From NCBI GenBank assembly GCA_900556525.1, contig USOZ01000006.1, forward strand, positions 1 through 24,250: a stretch of 24,250 nt of DNA. Direction: 5' to 3'. The position numbers and the translations under genes are program-made. The stretch is from an uncultured Oscillospiraceae bacterium. Its GTDB lineage: Bacteria; Bacillota; Clostridia; Oscillospirales; Ruminococcaceae. How positions within the stretch are numbered: position 1 is the stretch's first letter; every line of letters begins with the position of its first letter. Below, piece after piece: positions 15,874-24,239 of this stretch. The notes below the pieces were generated by a model, which did no database searches, had not been told where the DNA came from, and was given only the letters and a program-made list of their open reading frames with translations.

Positions 15874-18800
15874 TTATTCATCCTCGTCGTCCAGATCCAA
15901 TGATTCGTCGTCATCAAAACTGTCGCTGTCATCAAAGTCATCGTCCAGATCGTCATAATACGAATCATCAACATCTTCGGGAATAAATGCAGAATCAATT
16001 TCGTTGTCATCGGCAACATATTCAAAGTCTTCGGGGCTTACCGTACCCATGTCGTCGTCGTCAAAGCTCTGCTTGAGGTCAATCTCATCATTGTTCTCAT
16101 CGAGTACCTTTACGTCAAGTCCAAGTGACTGGAGTTCCTTGATAAGAACCTTGAAAGACTCGGGAACGCCGGGCTTCGGAACGTTTTCGCCCTTTACTAT
16201 CGCTTCGTAGGTCTTTACACGTCCGACAATATCGTCTGACTTGACCGTAAGGATCTCTTGAAGCGTATAAGCAGCACCGTAAGCTTCAAGCGCCCAAACT
16301 TCCATTTCACCGAAACGCTGTCCGCCAAACTGTGCCTTACCACCTAACGGCTGCTGTGTAACCAGCGAGTAAGGACCTGTCGAACGTGCGTGAATCTTAT
16401 CATCAACAAGGTGGTGGAGCTTGAGGTAATACATATAACCTACGGTTACAAAGCTGTCAAACTTTTCACCTGTACGACCATCGATAAGCTGAGTTTTTGC
16501 TTCCTGAGTCATGGGAATCTTAGAGAAGTCGATTTCGGGACCGTCCTTGCCGGGATAGTTAGCTCTCTGCTCGTCAGCCAGCTTAAAGCATTCTCTGATA
16601 TCCTCTTCATGAGCGCCGTCAAATACAGGTGTCATGATCTTCCAGCCAAGCGCCTTAGCGGCATATCCGAGGTGAACCTCGAGTACCTGACCGATATTCA
16701 TACGAGAAGGTACGCCCAGCGGGTTAAGAACAATGTCAAGCGGTGTGCCGTCGGGGAGGAAAGGCATATCTTCCTGATGAAGAATACGGGAAACGACACC
16801 CTTGTTACCGTGACGACCCGCCATTTTATCGCCGACAGAGATTTTTCTCTTCTGAGCGATATAGCAGCGCACTACCATATTTACACCCGCGGCGAGTTCG
16901 TCACAGTTTTCTCTCGTGAATACCTTAACGTCAACGATAACGCCGCTTTCGCCGTGCGGTACACGAAGCGAGCTGTCGCGAACTTCCCTTGCCTTTTCGC
17001 CAAAAATAGCACGGAGCAGGCGTTCTTCTGCGGTAAGTTCGGTTTCACCCTTAGGAGCAACCTTACCTACAAGTATATCGCCCGAGTGAACTTCCGCACC
17101 TATGCGGATAATTCCCTGTTCATCCAGATCTTTCAGAGCGTCTTCGCTGAGGTTCGGAATATCACGTGTGATCTCTTCCGGTCCGAGCTTTGTATCGCGG
17201 CATTCGAGTTCATATTCTTCGATATGAATAGATGTATAAACGTCGTTATAAACAAGTTTTTCGTTGATAAGAACGGCGTCCTCGTAGTTGTAGCCTTCCC
17301 ACGTCATGAAGCCGATAAGTGCATTCTTACCGAGCGAAATCTCACCCTGAGAAGTTGCGGGACCGTCAGCAAGAACCTGTCCCTTCTTTACAGCCTCGCC
17401 CTTTACAACAATCGGTCTCTGGTTAATACAGGTACCCTGGTTGGAGCGCTTAAACTTGATCAGCTTATACTTGTGATCCTGTCCAAGTTCGTCCTTAACT
17501 ACGATTTCATCGGCGCAGACTCTTGTAACAACGCCGTCTTCCTTTGCAAGAACGCAAACGCCCGAGTCAACAGCCGCTTTGTATTCCATGCCTGTTCCGA
17601 CAATCGGATTTGTGGTAACCATAAGCGGAACCGCCTGGCGCTGCATATTCGCACCCATAAGCGCGCGGTTCGCGTCGTCATTTTCAAGGAACGGAATCAT
17701 CGCCGTCGCAACGGAAACAACCATCTTAGGCGAAACGTCCATGTAATCAACGTTATCGCGGCTAACTTCGAGAATTTCATCTCTTCTGCGCGCCGTAACA
17801 CGCTTTCTCACAAAGCAGCCGTTTTCATCGAGAGGCTCGTTCGCCTGAGCGATCGTGTACAAATCCTCAACGTCAGCCGTCATATAAACAACTTCGTCGA
17901 GAACCTTTCCCGTCGCCTTGTCAACCTTGCGGTAAGGCGCTTCGATAAAGCCATACTTATTTATTCTTGCAAAAGACGCAAGATAGGAGATAAGACCGAT
18001 GTTAGGACCTTCAGGAGTTTCGATAGGGCACATACGTCCGTAGTGCGAGTAGTGAACGTCTCGAACCTCAAATCCGGCTCTGTCTCGCGAAAGACCTCCG
18101 GGACCGAGCGCTGAAAGGCTTCTCTTATGAGTAAGTTCCGCGAGAGGGTTGTTCTGATCCATGAACTGCGACAGCGGAGATGAACCGAAAAATTCCTTTA
18201 TAGCCGCAACAACGGGCCTGATATTTACTAAGTTATTCAGCGAGATCTTCTCGGTATCCTGCTGTAAGCCGATTCTTTCGCGGATAACGCGTTCCATTCT
18301 GGTGAAACCGATTCTAAACTGGTTCTGGAGCAGTTCGCCAACGGAACGGATACGTCTGTTTCCGAGGTGGTCTATATCATCAACCATTCCGACGCCTTCG
18401 CAGAGGTTGATAAAATAGCTTACGCTAGCGAAAATGTCGTCAAGGGTGATGTGCTTCGGAACAAGAATGTCGGCATTGAGCCTGAGAGCCTCTTCAATTT
18501 CCTCAACGCTTTCATTGTTTTCGAGGATTTCCTGAAGAGCGGGGAAAAATACCTTTTCATTTATGCCACAGGCTTCCGCGTCGATCTCTGCTGGGATATA
18601 CGGCGCAATGTCAACCATCTGGTTGCCGATTACCTTAACGAGTTTGTCTTCAACATCGAGGTAAACTGCGCCAACGCCTGCCTGTTCAATCTCAAATCCC
18701 TTGTCGGTATTGATAAATTCGCCTGCTTCGGCGATAATTTCGCCCGTCATAGGATTTACAACAGGTTCAGCGAGCTTGTGACCGATAATACGACTGGCAA

Positions 18801-19647
18801 CGCCAAGCTTTTTGTTGAACTTATAGCGTCCGAATCTCGAAAGGTCATAGCGCTTTGCGTCAAAGAAAAGGTTGTTCAGGTGACCCTCTGCGGAATCTAC
18901 CGTAGGCGGCTCGCCCGGACGCAGCTTCTTATAAACCTCAAGCAGCGCTTCTTCTTTATTTTTGGTGGAATCCTTCTGGAGGATAGTCTGTTTAATACGC
19001 TCATCCTCGCCGAAAAGCTCAATAAGCTCATCGTCGGTTCCCTTTCCGAGTGCACGGATAAGAGTTGTCGCGGGGATCTTTCTGTTTTTATCAATGCGCA
19101 CATAGAATATGTCATTGGAATCCATTTCATATTCGAGCCATGCGCCGCGGTTAGGAATTACCTGTGAAGTAAAGAGTTTTTTACCTGTTTTATCATAGTC
19201 AAAGCCATAATATACGCCGGGAGAACGAACCAGCTGCGATACGATAACACGTTCAGCACCATTGATAACAAATGTGCCGCTGTCGGTCATAAGCGGGAAG
19301 TCGCCCATAAATATTTCGCTCTCGGTAACCTCTCCGGTTTCCTCGTTGCGCAGATGCGCCTTGACTCTGAGAGGAGCCGCATAGGTTACGTCACGTTCTT
19401 TACATTCCTCGATCGTGTACTTCGGAGTTTCGTCGATACGATAATCCACAAAACTCAGAACCAGCTTGCCGTTTGAATCGGTTATGGAGGAGATGTCATT
19501 GAAAACCTCTTTGATTCCCTCTTCCAAGAACCATTTGTAAGAATTTTTCTGAATCTCAATGAGGTTCGGCATTTCTATGACCTCGTTAATCTTAGAAAAA
19601 CTCATTCGGGTAGTCTTACCCAGCTGCACCGGCTTTACATTCACCAT
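15874..19647 (-). CDS. rpoB: RNA polymerase beta subunit
   Basis: A 1257-residue beta subunit from the ATG at 19647. The start [20 protein letters not shown] matches clostridial homologues, and AAGGAG lies 11 nt upstream. GTG at 19659 is too close to that site. The rifampicin pocket reads [20 protein letters not shown] then [10 protein letters not shown]; the Ser at residue 510 replaces the usual Arg (E. coli 529). Downstream are [10 protein letters not shown], the active-site region GYNYEDA and [12 protein letters not shown], and the clamp-contact region ([21 protein letters not shown]). The final 62 residues contain 33 Asp/Glu and no Lys, Arg or His. It forms one unit with rpoC under a consensus promoter. 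The rplJ-rplL genes that commonly precede rpoB are not here. Confidence 0.97.
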   Translation of the reverse strand: MVNVKPVQLGKTTRMSFSKINEVIEMPNLIEIQKNSYKWFLEEGIKEVFNDISSITDSNGKLVLSFVDYRIDETPKYTIEECKERDVTYAAPLRVKAHLRNEETGEVTESEIFMGDFPLMTDSGTFVINGAERVIVSQLVRSPGVYYGFDYDKTGKKLFTSQVIPNRGAWLEYEMDSNDIFYVRIDKNRKIPATTLIRALGKGTDDELIELFGEDERIKQTILQKDSTKNKEEALLEVYKKLRPGEPPTVDSAEGHLNNLFFDAKRYDLSRFGRYKFNKKLGVASRIIGHKLAEPVVNPMTGEIIAEAGEFINTDKGFEIEQAGVGAVYLDVEDKLVKVIGNQMVDIAPYIPAEIDAEACGINEKVFFPALQEILENNESVEEIEEALRLNADILVPKHITLDDIFASVSYFINLCEGVGMVDDIDHLGNRRIRSVGELLQNQFRIGFTRMERVIRERIGLQQDTEKISLNNLVNIRPVVAAIKEFFGSSPLSQFMDQNNPLAELTHKRSLSALGPGGLSRDRAGFEVRDVHYSHYGRMCPIETPEGPNIGLISYLASFARINKYGFIEAPYRKVDKATGKVLDEVVYMTADVEDLYTIAQANEPLDENGCFVRKRVTARRRDEILEVSRDNVDYMDVSPKMVVSVATAMIPFLENDDANRALMGANMQRQAVPLMVTTNPIVGTGMEYKAAVDSGVCVLAKEDGVVTRVCADEIVVKDELGQDHKYKLIKFKRSNQGTCINQRPIVVKGEAVKKGQVLADGPATSQGEISLGKNALIGFMTWEGYNYEDAVLINEKLVYNDVYTSIHIEEYELECRDTKLGPEEITRDIPNLSEDALKDLDEQGIIRIGAEVHSGDILVGKVAPKGETELTAEERLLRAIFGEKAREVRDSSLRVPHGESGVIVDVKVFTRENCDELAAGVNMVVRCYIAQKRKISVGDKMAGRHGNKGVVSRILHQEDMPFLPDGTPLDIVLNPLGVPSRMNIGQVLEVHLGYAAKALGWKIMTPVFDGAHEEDIRECFKLADEQRANYPGKDGPEIDFSKIPMTQEAKTQLIDGRTGEKFDSFVTVGYMYYLKLHHLVDDKIHARSTGPYSLVTQQPLGGKAQFGGQRFGEMEVWALEAYGAAYTLQEILTVKSDDIVGRVKTYEAIVKGENVPKPGVPESFKVLIKELQSLGLDVKVLDENNDEIDLKQSFDDDDMGTVSPEDFEYVADDNEIDSAFIPEDVDDSYYDDLDDDFDDSDSFDDDESLDLDDEDE

Positions 19648-19731
19648 TGGCTTAATCACTCCTTAAATTTTTGAAAACACAGGCTTATTTCCGCACTTTC
19701 CGTTAATAAGTCCATTATAATTCAGTATTTT

Positions 19732-19760
19732 ATTATATCCCAAATGGAATGATTTGTCAA
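19732..19760 (-). promoter_or_regulatory. Consensus promoter for rpoB-rpoC with A-tract upstream region
   Basis: On the minus strand a perfect TTGACA (19760-19755) and TATAAT (19737-19732) are spaced 17 nt. A second TATAAT (19719-19714) has no -35 partner. Upstream (19764-19828) are six A-runs of 5-8 nt, the nearest pair directly abutting the -35 region, as in an UP element. Expected start near 19725, with a leader of about 78 nt. This and the terminator at 19866-19902 account for the gap of about 275 bp upstream of rpoB. Confidence 0.85.
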
Positions 19761-19865
19761 GCATTTTTTTAATTTTTTTTGAATATTTTTTTGTTTTTGC
19801 GTATATGATTTTTTGTTATATTGTTTTTATCGTAAAATGTACCCATTTTTCCGCCTGAAAATTCC

Positions 19866-19902
19866 AAAAAATAAAGGCTGCTTTCAAAAAACAAAAGCAA
19901 CC
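19866..19902 (-). terminator. Rho-independent terminator closing the sugar-transferase unit
   Basis: On the minus strand GGTTGCTTT (19902-19894) pairs with AAAGCAGCC (19884-19876) as a 9-bp stem with one G-U pair and a 9-nt loop, followed by TTTATTTTTT. It lies about 20 nt after the stop of the pyrophosphatase-like gene. Confidence 0.8.
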
Positions 19903-19923
19903 CCTATAATTCTATAATATAAA

Positions 19924-20360
19924 TCACATTCGCGAAAAGAACTCGACAATTATTTTCTCCACCGTTTCACGCCCGAACCAACCGTCTCCTTCACGCTTTT
20001 TACGATAAAGACGGTTCATATCGGATATTTCAGATTCGGTAAGTTCTGTGAAATCATTCGCTTCCCTGCTTTCGGGGACGCCGACGAACTTATGATCGCC
20101 ATCGCTGCGTCTGAAAACCCCGACGACCCTTACTTGCACCTCGTCGCCGAGTTCGTATTCGTCATCTGTCATCACAATTACGTCAAGATGCGGCTGCGGA
20201 GGCGTTCCCGACTCCTTTATCCAGCCGTGTACGGCTGGCGCACTCCGCGCACATATGAAAGGCTGCCGCAGTCCTTTTCGATAAATGAATACGTTTCGGC
20301 AATATATTTCATTCGCTTGGGATATGCGTAAGTCTGTTCAATTTTAGCCGTAAAAATCAT
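19924..20360 (-). pseudogene. Inorganic-pyrophosphatase-like gene, broken by a 2-nt frameshift
   Basis: From ATG 20360 (ribosome site GAGGTGAAAA) the frame encodes MIFTAKIEQTYAYPKRMKYI up to VRGVRQPYTAG, then meets TAA at 20219-20217 after 47 codons. Removing the extra AC in CCGTACACGGCTGG joins it to the next frame: QPY-GWIKESGTPPQPHLDVIV, then GVFRRSDGDHKFVGVP and a conserved-looking C-terminus (GDGWFGRETVEKIIVEFF). The joined protein would be 144 residues. It resembles a small pyrophosphatase-like family seen in clostridia; the family call is from recollection of sequence pattern, not a search. Only a reduced 83-codon frame (20175-19924) remains open downstream. It is the last gene of the unit, 11 nt after the TIGR04076 gene. 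A sequencing or assembly error is a real alternative to a true pseudogene. Confidence 0.7.
20221..20238. repeat. Palindrome at the frameshift site
   Basis: CCAGCCGT-GT-ACGGCTGG on the plus strand is an 8+2+8 inverted repeat. Deleting the central dinucleotide both restores the reading frame and makes a perfect 16-bp palindrome, so the frameshift sits exactly at the centre of symmetry. Confidence 0.85.
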
Positions 20361-20371
20361 TTTTCACCTCG

Positions 20372-20725
20372 TCAGCCTATGTCGTAAAATTTTCCCTTAT
20401 GAAAATTGGGATTTCCGAGATTTTTCGCCGTAAGTCTGAACATTACGCATCCGTCGGGACAGACAATATCTTTGCAGTATTTTCCGCTTCCGCCTAGATT
20501 TTCGAGATCACCGCCGCTGCGTATAGCTTCCATGAGCGGATAAAGCATCATCATCGTCTTGGAACAGATCCCGTAGCCCTGAGCGTTTACGGGACAGCCG
20601 TATGTACAGGTGTACTTGTCGCCGATCTCTTCACCGTTTCGGCAATAGCGCTCAGTGTGATCGCCGCGCAGAAATCCGATAACCTCGACCTCGAATTCGT
20701 ATTCCTCATCATACCATTTTTTCAT
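20372..20725 (-). CDS. TIGR04076-family Cys-rich protein
   Basis: A 117-residue cytoplasmic protein of unknown function matching the TIGR04076 layout. A beta strand opening (EFEVEVIGFLRG) is followed by GDKYTCTYGCPVNAQGYGIC, a helix 'P.MEAIRSGGDLENLG', and the closing CKDIVCPDGCVMFRLTAKN. The conserved cysteines (near 40-54 and 84-92) could bind a metal or iron-sulfur cluster, but that is inference. The ATG at 20725 lies 5 nt after the stop of the GNAT gene, and the pyrophosphatase-like gene follows at 11 nt, so the three are translated from one message. Confidence 0.75.
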   Translation of the reverse strand: MKKWYDEEYEFEVEVIGFLRGDHTERYCRNGEEIGDKYTCTYGCPVNAQGYGICSKTMMMLYPLMEAIRSGGDLENLGGSGKYCKDIVCPDGCVMFRLTAKNLGNPNFHKGKFYDIG

Positions 20726-20730
20726 TTCAT

Positions 20731-21189
20731 TTAATCCTTTCTCTTTAACTTTATCAAGTATTCATCAGTATCTTCCTCAAGTTTCCTTTCGGAAGTCCTA
20801 TAAAATCCGCTGCGTTTATAAAACGCAATGGCTTTTACATTCTTTTCAAGCGCCCACAGAAATTCGCACTTCATCTCTGCCGCAGCGTAACCGAGCAATT
20901 CGGTGCCTATTCCCTGTCCCTGCAAAACAGGTTCGACGAAGAGCTTTTTCACTTCTAAGTTTTCAACCGTTACAAAGCCTTTTACAACACCGTCGTCATA
21001 AACATAGGTGTTTTTCAGCTTTTCGGGAGCTTTCAGATATTCGTTTATTTTATCCGAGACCTGCAAATCACCGAAATAAAACGAATCGTTTCTGAATATC
21101 GGATAGAAATTCAGGCGGTAGTTGAATATCTCAATTTCTGCCAGTCTAGACGCATCACTCCCGCACGCCTGTCTGATTTTTTCGTTCAT
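20731..21189 (-). CDS. GNAT-family N-acetyltransferase
   Basis: A 152-residue acetyltransferase. Motif A, the acetyl-CoA pyrophosphate loop, is LFVEPVLQGQGIGTELLGYA (83-102), and motif B is NVKAIAFYKRSGFY (117-130). An N-terminal segment before residue 60 (FNYRLNFYPIF..FYFGDLQV) resembles GNATs whose targets are small molecules or proteins, but the substrate is unknown. Its start overlaps the end of the sugar-transferase gene by 4 nt (ATGA), indicating translational coupling. Confidence 0.88.
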   Translation of the reverse strand: MNEKIRQACGSDASRLAEIEIFNYRLNFYPIFRNDSFYFGDLQVSDKINEYLKAPEKLKNTYVYDDGVVKGFVTVENLEVKKLFVEPVLQGQGIGTELLGYAAAEMKCEFLWALEKNVKAIAFYKRSGFYRTSERKLEEDTDEYLIKLKRKD

Positions 21190-22595
21190 ATCGTAAGTTC
21201 TTTCTGCTCGGTTTCTTCCTCACGATAGCTTAAATCCATAGCATTGAGCGAGCTTTCGTCAATTCCCTCCGTACTCTCCTTTTCAAAAATCGTCTTAACA
21301 GTCATCATCATTATTTTAAGGTCAAGCAGGAGTGAAAAATTTTCTATATATATAAGGTCGAGCTTCAGCTTGTCGTAAGGTGTTGTATTGTACTTTCCCA
21401 TTACCTGCGCATAGCCCGTAAGACCCGCTTTGGCATTGAGTCTGAATGAAAATTCGGGAATATCCTGTTCATACTCATCGGCAATTTCGGGGCGTTCGGG
21501 ACGTGGGCCTACAATGGACATTTCGCCTTTAAGAATGTTTATAAGCTGCGGAAGCTCGTCCAGACGCGTTTTTCTGATAAATTTGCCGACGGGCGTTATT
21601 CTTGAATCTCCCTCCGCGGCAAGTCTTGCCACGCCATCGCTTTCCGCGTTCACTATCATTGAGCGGAACTTGTAAAGATAGAATTCCTTTCCGCCGTATG
21701 TAAGCCGCTTTTGCTTATATATCGCGGGGCCGCCGTCATACGCTTTTACAGCTATTGCCGTACCGATAATGAGCGGCGATAAAACAATTATGGCAATTCC
21801 CGAAAGCACGAAATCAAACGTGCGCTTTATTGCCCGCTGTTCAAGTTTGGCACCGAAATTCCGCGAAACGAGCAAAGGCGTATCTAGGATATTGAGTTCC
21901 TCCGAACCTCTTATGAGAATATCGGAAATTTTCGGGGTAACATACACAAGTATTTTTCTGCGGAAGCAGAATTTCATAATATCGTTGCGTATTTCGTTCG
22001 GCGTGTCGCACACGACAACCGCGTCGTATTCGGGAAGAAGCGCCGAAATCCGCTCGAATCCCTCGTTTACATTGATAGCGGCGCAGATAATGAATTTATC
22101 GTATCTTTTGCTCATTTTATATACGAGCGAACGCGCAGATTTATTTGCATAAACCAGTATCATCTTTTTCGGAGGAAAAAGCTTTGCGTAATTGCGGTGA
22201 ATGTAAAAACACCAAAGCAATGTCATGGCAGCCGCAGGAAAAAGTGATACAATAAGCGGAAGCGGACTGAGAAGTTCGCGTGCAATAAGCGAGATCTGGA
22301 GATATGAAATGCAGTCGGTAATGATAATCGCGATCATGTGAGTGAAAACCGAGTCGGTTATTCTCTGACTGCCGATGCGAAATCCGCCGTACATCTCAAT
22401 AATGATAAAATAAATCAAGGCGTATACTATGTAAAGGATAATATTTCCGTTTTTGAAGAACGCCATGCCGATATTCGGATTGTAGAATATTTCCCACACA
22501 AAAGCAAATACCGAAGTGTACAAAAGCGTGCAGAACAATGCATTAAGAAATATAATAAAACGTTTTACGTTGGTTGCGTGATTTTTTTTGCTCAT
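21186..22595 (-). CDS. Polyprenyl-phosphate sugar-1-phosphate transferase (exopolysaccharide initiation)
   Basis: A 469-residue bacterial sugar transferase that would transfer a sugar-1-phosphate from UDP-sugar to undecaprenyl phosphate. Four N-terminal membrane segments (about 11-35, 51-69, 84-104, 110-131) precede a cytoplasmic Rossmann-like region (143-245). A fifth hydrophobic segment follows (260-284), then the catalytic domain: KFRSM (309-313), TRLDELPQLINILKGEMSIV and VGPRPERPE (362-370), and GLTGYAQVMGKYNTTPYDKL. This is the WcaJ/CpsE/EpsL-type layout with the full-length N-terminus. It is the first gene of its unit (promoter 22652-22624, ribosome site AAAGGAG). No other capsule genes lie in the window, so the pathway context is incomplete. 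Confidence 0.92.
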   Translation of the reverse strand: MSKKNHATNVKRFIIFLNALFCTLLYTSVFAFVWEIFYNPNIGMAFFKNGNIILYIVYALIYFIIIEMYGGFRIGSQRITDSVFTHMIAIIITDCISYLQISLIARELLSPLPLIVSLFPAAAMTLLWCFYIHRNYAKLFPPKKMILVYANKSARSLVYKMSKRYDKFIICAAINVNEGFERISALLPEYDAVVVCDTPNEIRNDIMKFCFRRKILVYVTPKISDILIRGSEELNILDTPLLVSRNFGAKLEQRAIKRTFDFVLSGIAIIVLSPLIIGTAIAVKAYDGGPAIYKQKRLTYGGKEFYLYKFRSMIVNAESDGVARLAAEGDSRITPVGKFIRKTRLDELPQLINILKGEMSIVGPRPERPEIADEYEQDIPEFSFRLNAKAGLTGYAQVMGKYNTTPYDKLKLDLIYIENFSLLLDLKIMMMTVKTIFEKESTEGIDESSLNAMDLSYREEETEQKELTI

Positions 22596-22623
22596 TTAAC
22601 CGCTCCTTTCCGGGACAATTACG

Positions 22624-22652
22624 ATTATAACACACTTTTTCAGAAATAGCAA
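22624..22652 (-). promoter_or_regulatory. Promoter for the sugar-transferase unit
   Basis: On the minus strand TTGCTA (22652-22647) and TATAAT (22629-22624) are 17 nt apart. The predicted start is near 22617, with a short leader of about 22 nt containing AAAGGAGCGG before the ATG at 22595. Confidence 0.65.
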
Positions 22653-22706
22653 TGAAAATATATTGAAAAATTTCCGTAAAAAGGAATATTCGCCGACGGA
22701 CAAGAA

Positions 22707-22751
22707 TATAATGTAAGGCTACGCTCCCGGGAGCAAGGGCTGCACATTACA
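22707..22751 (-). repeat. Palindromic element with twin internal-loop strands
   Basis: The central perfect palindrome GCTCCCGGGAGC (22723-22734) is enclosed by TGTAATGT/ACATTATA (22751-22744 with 22714-22707, one G-U on the minus strand). The unpaired strands between are near copies: GCAGCCCTT and GTAGCCTT. No U-run follows, so it is not an obvious terminator. It occupies the middle of the 313-bp gap between the cation transporter and the sugar transferase. Confidence 0.45.
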
Positions 22752-22764
22752 GAGCGCGCCCCCC

Positions 22765-22816
22765 AAACAAAAGCCGAAGCTTATTTCCGTGAAATATCGC
22801 GGGCAGAAGCCTCGGC
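22765..22816 (-). terminator. Rho-independent terminator downstream of the cation transporter
   Basis: On the minus strand GCCGAGGCTT (22816-22807) pairs with AAGCTTCGGC (22782-22773) as a 10-bp stem with one G-U, and a 24-nt loop with minor internal pairing. It is followed by the U-run TTTTGTTT (22772-22765). Confidence 0.65.
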
Positions 22817-22853
22817 GCCTACAAAATACGCAGTGTATTCGCATTGTTTAAAT

Positions 22854-22893
22854 CAACACCGCACAAAGCCCGAAATAGCCTTGTGCGGTGTTG
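22854..22893 (-). repeat. Strong hairpin just after the cation transporter stop
   Basis: CAACACCGCAC..GTGCGGTGTTG with inner AAGGC/GCTTT pairing gives a stem of about 16 bp (one G-U) around an 8-nt loop. Neither strand has a U-run after it, so on its own it is more likely an mRNA 3'-end stabiliser, or part of a two-stage termination region with the hairpin at 22765-22816. Confidence 0.6.
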
Positions 22894-22908
22894 TCATATA
22901 AATATGAT

Positions 22909-24075
22909 TCAGTACATTTGTCTGTCAACGTTGATAACTACGTTAAGTCCGTCCTCAGCCGATTCAACACATTCCGTGATACGCTTTACTGCGTCAGCCG
23001 CGCTGATTTTCGATTCAAACGGAACAATAATGTCAAAAATCAGGTTGCGGTTCAGTTTTCCGTTCGTCATACGGAAATCATGCATCGTAATTCCGTTTCC
23101 CATATCGGAAAGAATTTTTTCTACAAGCCCGCGATAACGCACCGAATCCTCGGTTTCCGCCTCAACAGGGTCCATGTGTATCGTAGCGCAGCTTGCATAC
23201 TTCTTTTTCAGCTCGTTTTCCACAATGTCGATAAGTTCATGCGCCTTGACAAACCCCATATCCGCAGGAACTTCCGCATGGAGAGAAATGATATTCGCGC
23301 CCACACCGTAGTTGTGAACTATCAGGTCGTGCACGCCCGTTATTCCCTCATGACTCAGCACCGTATCGCGTATATCGGCAACGTATTCGGGATCGGGCTT
23401 TTCCCCGATAAGGGGAGTGAGGCTCTCTTTCGCCGCGTCAAGCCCGGTTTTCAGAATAAATACCGCCACAACAACGCCGACATAACCGTCTATGCTTACG
23501 GAAGTGACAGCATAAACGATAAGCCCGACAATTACCGCGCCTGTCGAAATGCAGTCCGAAAGGCTGTCCATTGCCGCCGCTTTCATTGTCGTCGAATTGA
23601 TAAGCCGACCTATTTTCCGATTATACAGGCATATGTATAATTTCACAAGGACCGACGCTATGAGTATTCCGAGAGAAATCCAGCTGAACGACATTTCCTC
23701 AGGCTCGATTATCTTCATAACAGAATCACGTCCGAGTTCATAACCCATAAAAAGAATTACGACCGACATGATAAGCCCCGCGACATATTCGATACGCCCA
23801 TGTCCGAACGGATGTTCGCGGTCGGCGGGCATACCAGCCATTTTAAAGCCTACAATGCTGATTATCGAAGCTCCCGCGTCGGATAAGTTATTGAACGCGT
23901 CTGCTGTGACGGCGATCGAAGATGTGATAAGTCCCGCGAAAAATTTCCCGATAAAAAGCAGGATATTGAGTGCAATTCCTACCGCTCCTGTCAGCACGCC
24001 GTAACTTCTGCGCACTTCGGGGTCTGATACATTTTTATAATCTCGTATAAAAATTTTTGATAAAATTCCGATCAC
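22909..24075 (-). CDS. Cation diffusion facilitator (CDF) transporter, probably Mn2+/Fe2+ type
   Basis: A 388-residue metal/proton antiporter of the inner membrane. Membrane segments fall at about 26-52, 58-76, 95-112, 130-150, 170-190 and 193-210. The metal site in TM2 is N-x-x-x-D (Asn62, Asp66 in TADAFNNLSDAG) and in TM5 D-x-x-x-D (Asp170, Asp174 in DSLSDC). The lack of His argues against a Zn transporter and suits Mn or Fe; that is inference. HPFGHGR (88-94) is the family loop, and a cytoplasmic ferredoxin-like domain follows, with an extra C-terminal extension of about 80 residues. The start is GTG at 24075, with GGGAGG 8 nt upstream. The open frame further upstream is the reverse of tRNA-Leu. 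No minus-strand promoter was clear. Confidence 0.9.
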   Translation of the reverse strand: MIGILSKIFIRDYKNVSDPEVRRSYGVLTGAVGIALNILLFIGKFFAGLITSSIAVTADAFNNLSDAGASIISIVGFKMAGMPADREHPFGHGRIEYVAGLIMSVVILFMGYELGRDSVMKIIEPEEMSFSWISLGILIASVLVKLYICLYNRKIGRLINSTTMKAAAMDSLSDCISTGAVIVGLIVYAVTSVSIDGYVGVVVAVFILKTGLDAAKESLTPLIGEKPDPEYVADIRDTVLSHEGITGVHDLIVHNYGVGANIISLHAEVPADMGFVKAHELIDIVENELKKKYASCATIHMDPVEAETEDSVRYRGLVEKILSDMGNGITMHDFRMTNGKLNRNLIFDIIVPFESKISAADAVKRITECVESAEDGLNVVINVDRQMY

Positions 24076-24097
24076 TGCAATTTCCTCCCAAAAATAT

Positions 24098-24126
24098 TTG
24101 ACAATTTCTTGAAAATGTGATATAAT
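24098..24126 (+). promoter_or_regulatory. Consensus sigma-A promoter for tRNA-Leu
   Basis: TTGACA (24098-24103) and TATAAT (24121-24126), both perfect, are spaced 17 nt. The start would be near 24133, about 7 nt before the mature tRNA. The promoter lies within the divergent leader of the CDF gene. Confidence 0.85.
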
Positions 24127-24139
24127 AATAAAGTTGTAT

Positions 24140-24224
24140 GCGGGCGTGGTGGAACTGGCAGACACGTTGGATTTAGGTTCCAATGCCGCAAGGTGTGCAG
24201 GTTCAAGTCCTGTCGCCCGCACCA
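24140..24224 (+). tRNA. tRNA-Leu (anticodon UAG)
   Basis: An 85-nt class II tRNA. The acceptor stem is GCGGGCG/CGCCCGC, the discriminator A is at 24221, and CCA is encoded (24222-24224). The anticodon arm TTGGA-TTTAGGT-TCCAA gives UAG, reading CUN leucine codons. A variable arm (TGCCGCAAGGTGT) and T arm GCAGG-TTCAAGT-CCTGT follow. The long variable arm and anticodon fit Leu. Confidence 0.96.
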
Positions 24225-24239
24225 GCCGGTAAGACCGGC
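24225..24239 (+). repeat. Hairpin directly after tRNA-Leu
   Basis: GCCGGT-AAG-ACCGGC forms a 6-bp, 3-nt-loop hairpin abutting the encoded CCA. The window ends 11 nt later, so it cannot be told whether a U-run (terminator) or another tRNA follows. Confidence 0.45.

Noticed and set aside
16390..18114. 574-codon plus-strand open frame opposite rpoB
   Set aside because: Antisense shadow of rpoB with no recognisable motifs, similar to the other long open frames opposite rpoB and rpoC.
22700..22760. Plus-strand promoter (TATAAT at 22707-22712) driving a small RNA
   Set aside because: No acceptable -35 box at 16-18 nt spacing. The TATAAT is also part of the hairpin stem, so a promoter is not supported from sequence alone.
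22888..23640. 250-codon plus-strand open frame opposite the CDF gene
   Set aside because: Its composition is that of an antisense shadow, and the CDF protein on the other strand is clearly real.
24076..24222. N-terminal extension of the CDF protein (MRATGLEPAHLAALEPKSNV...)
   Set aside because: This is the reverse strand of the tRNA-Leu gene read in frame. A GTG with a good ribosome site at 24075 gives the normal CDF N-terminus.
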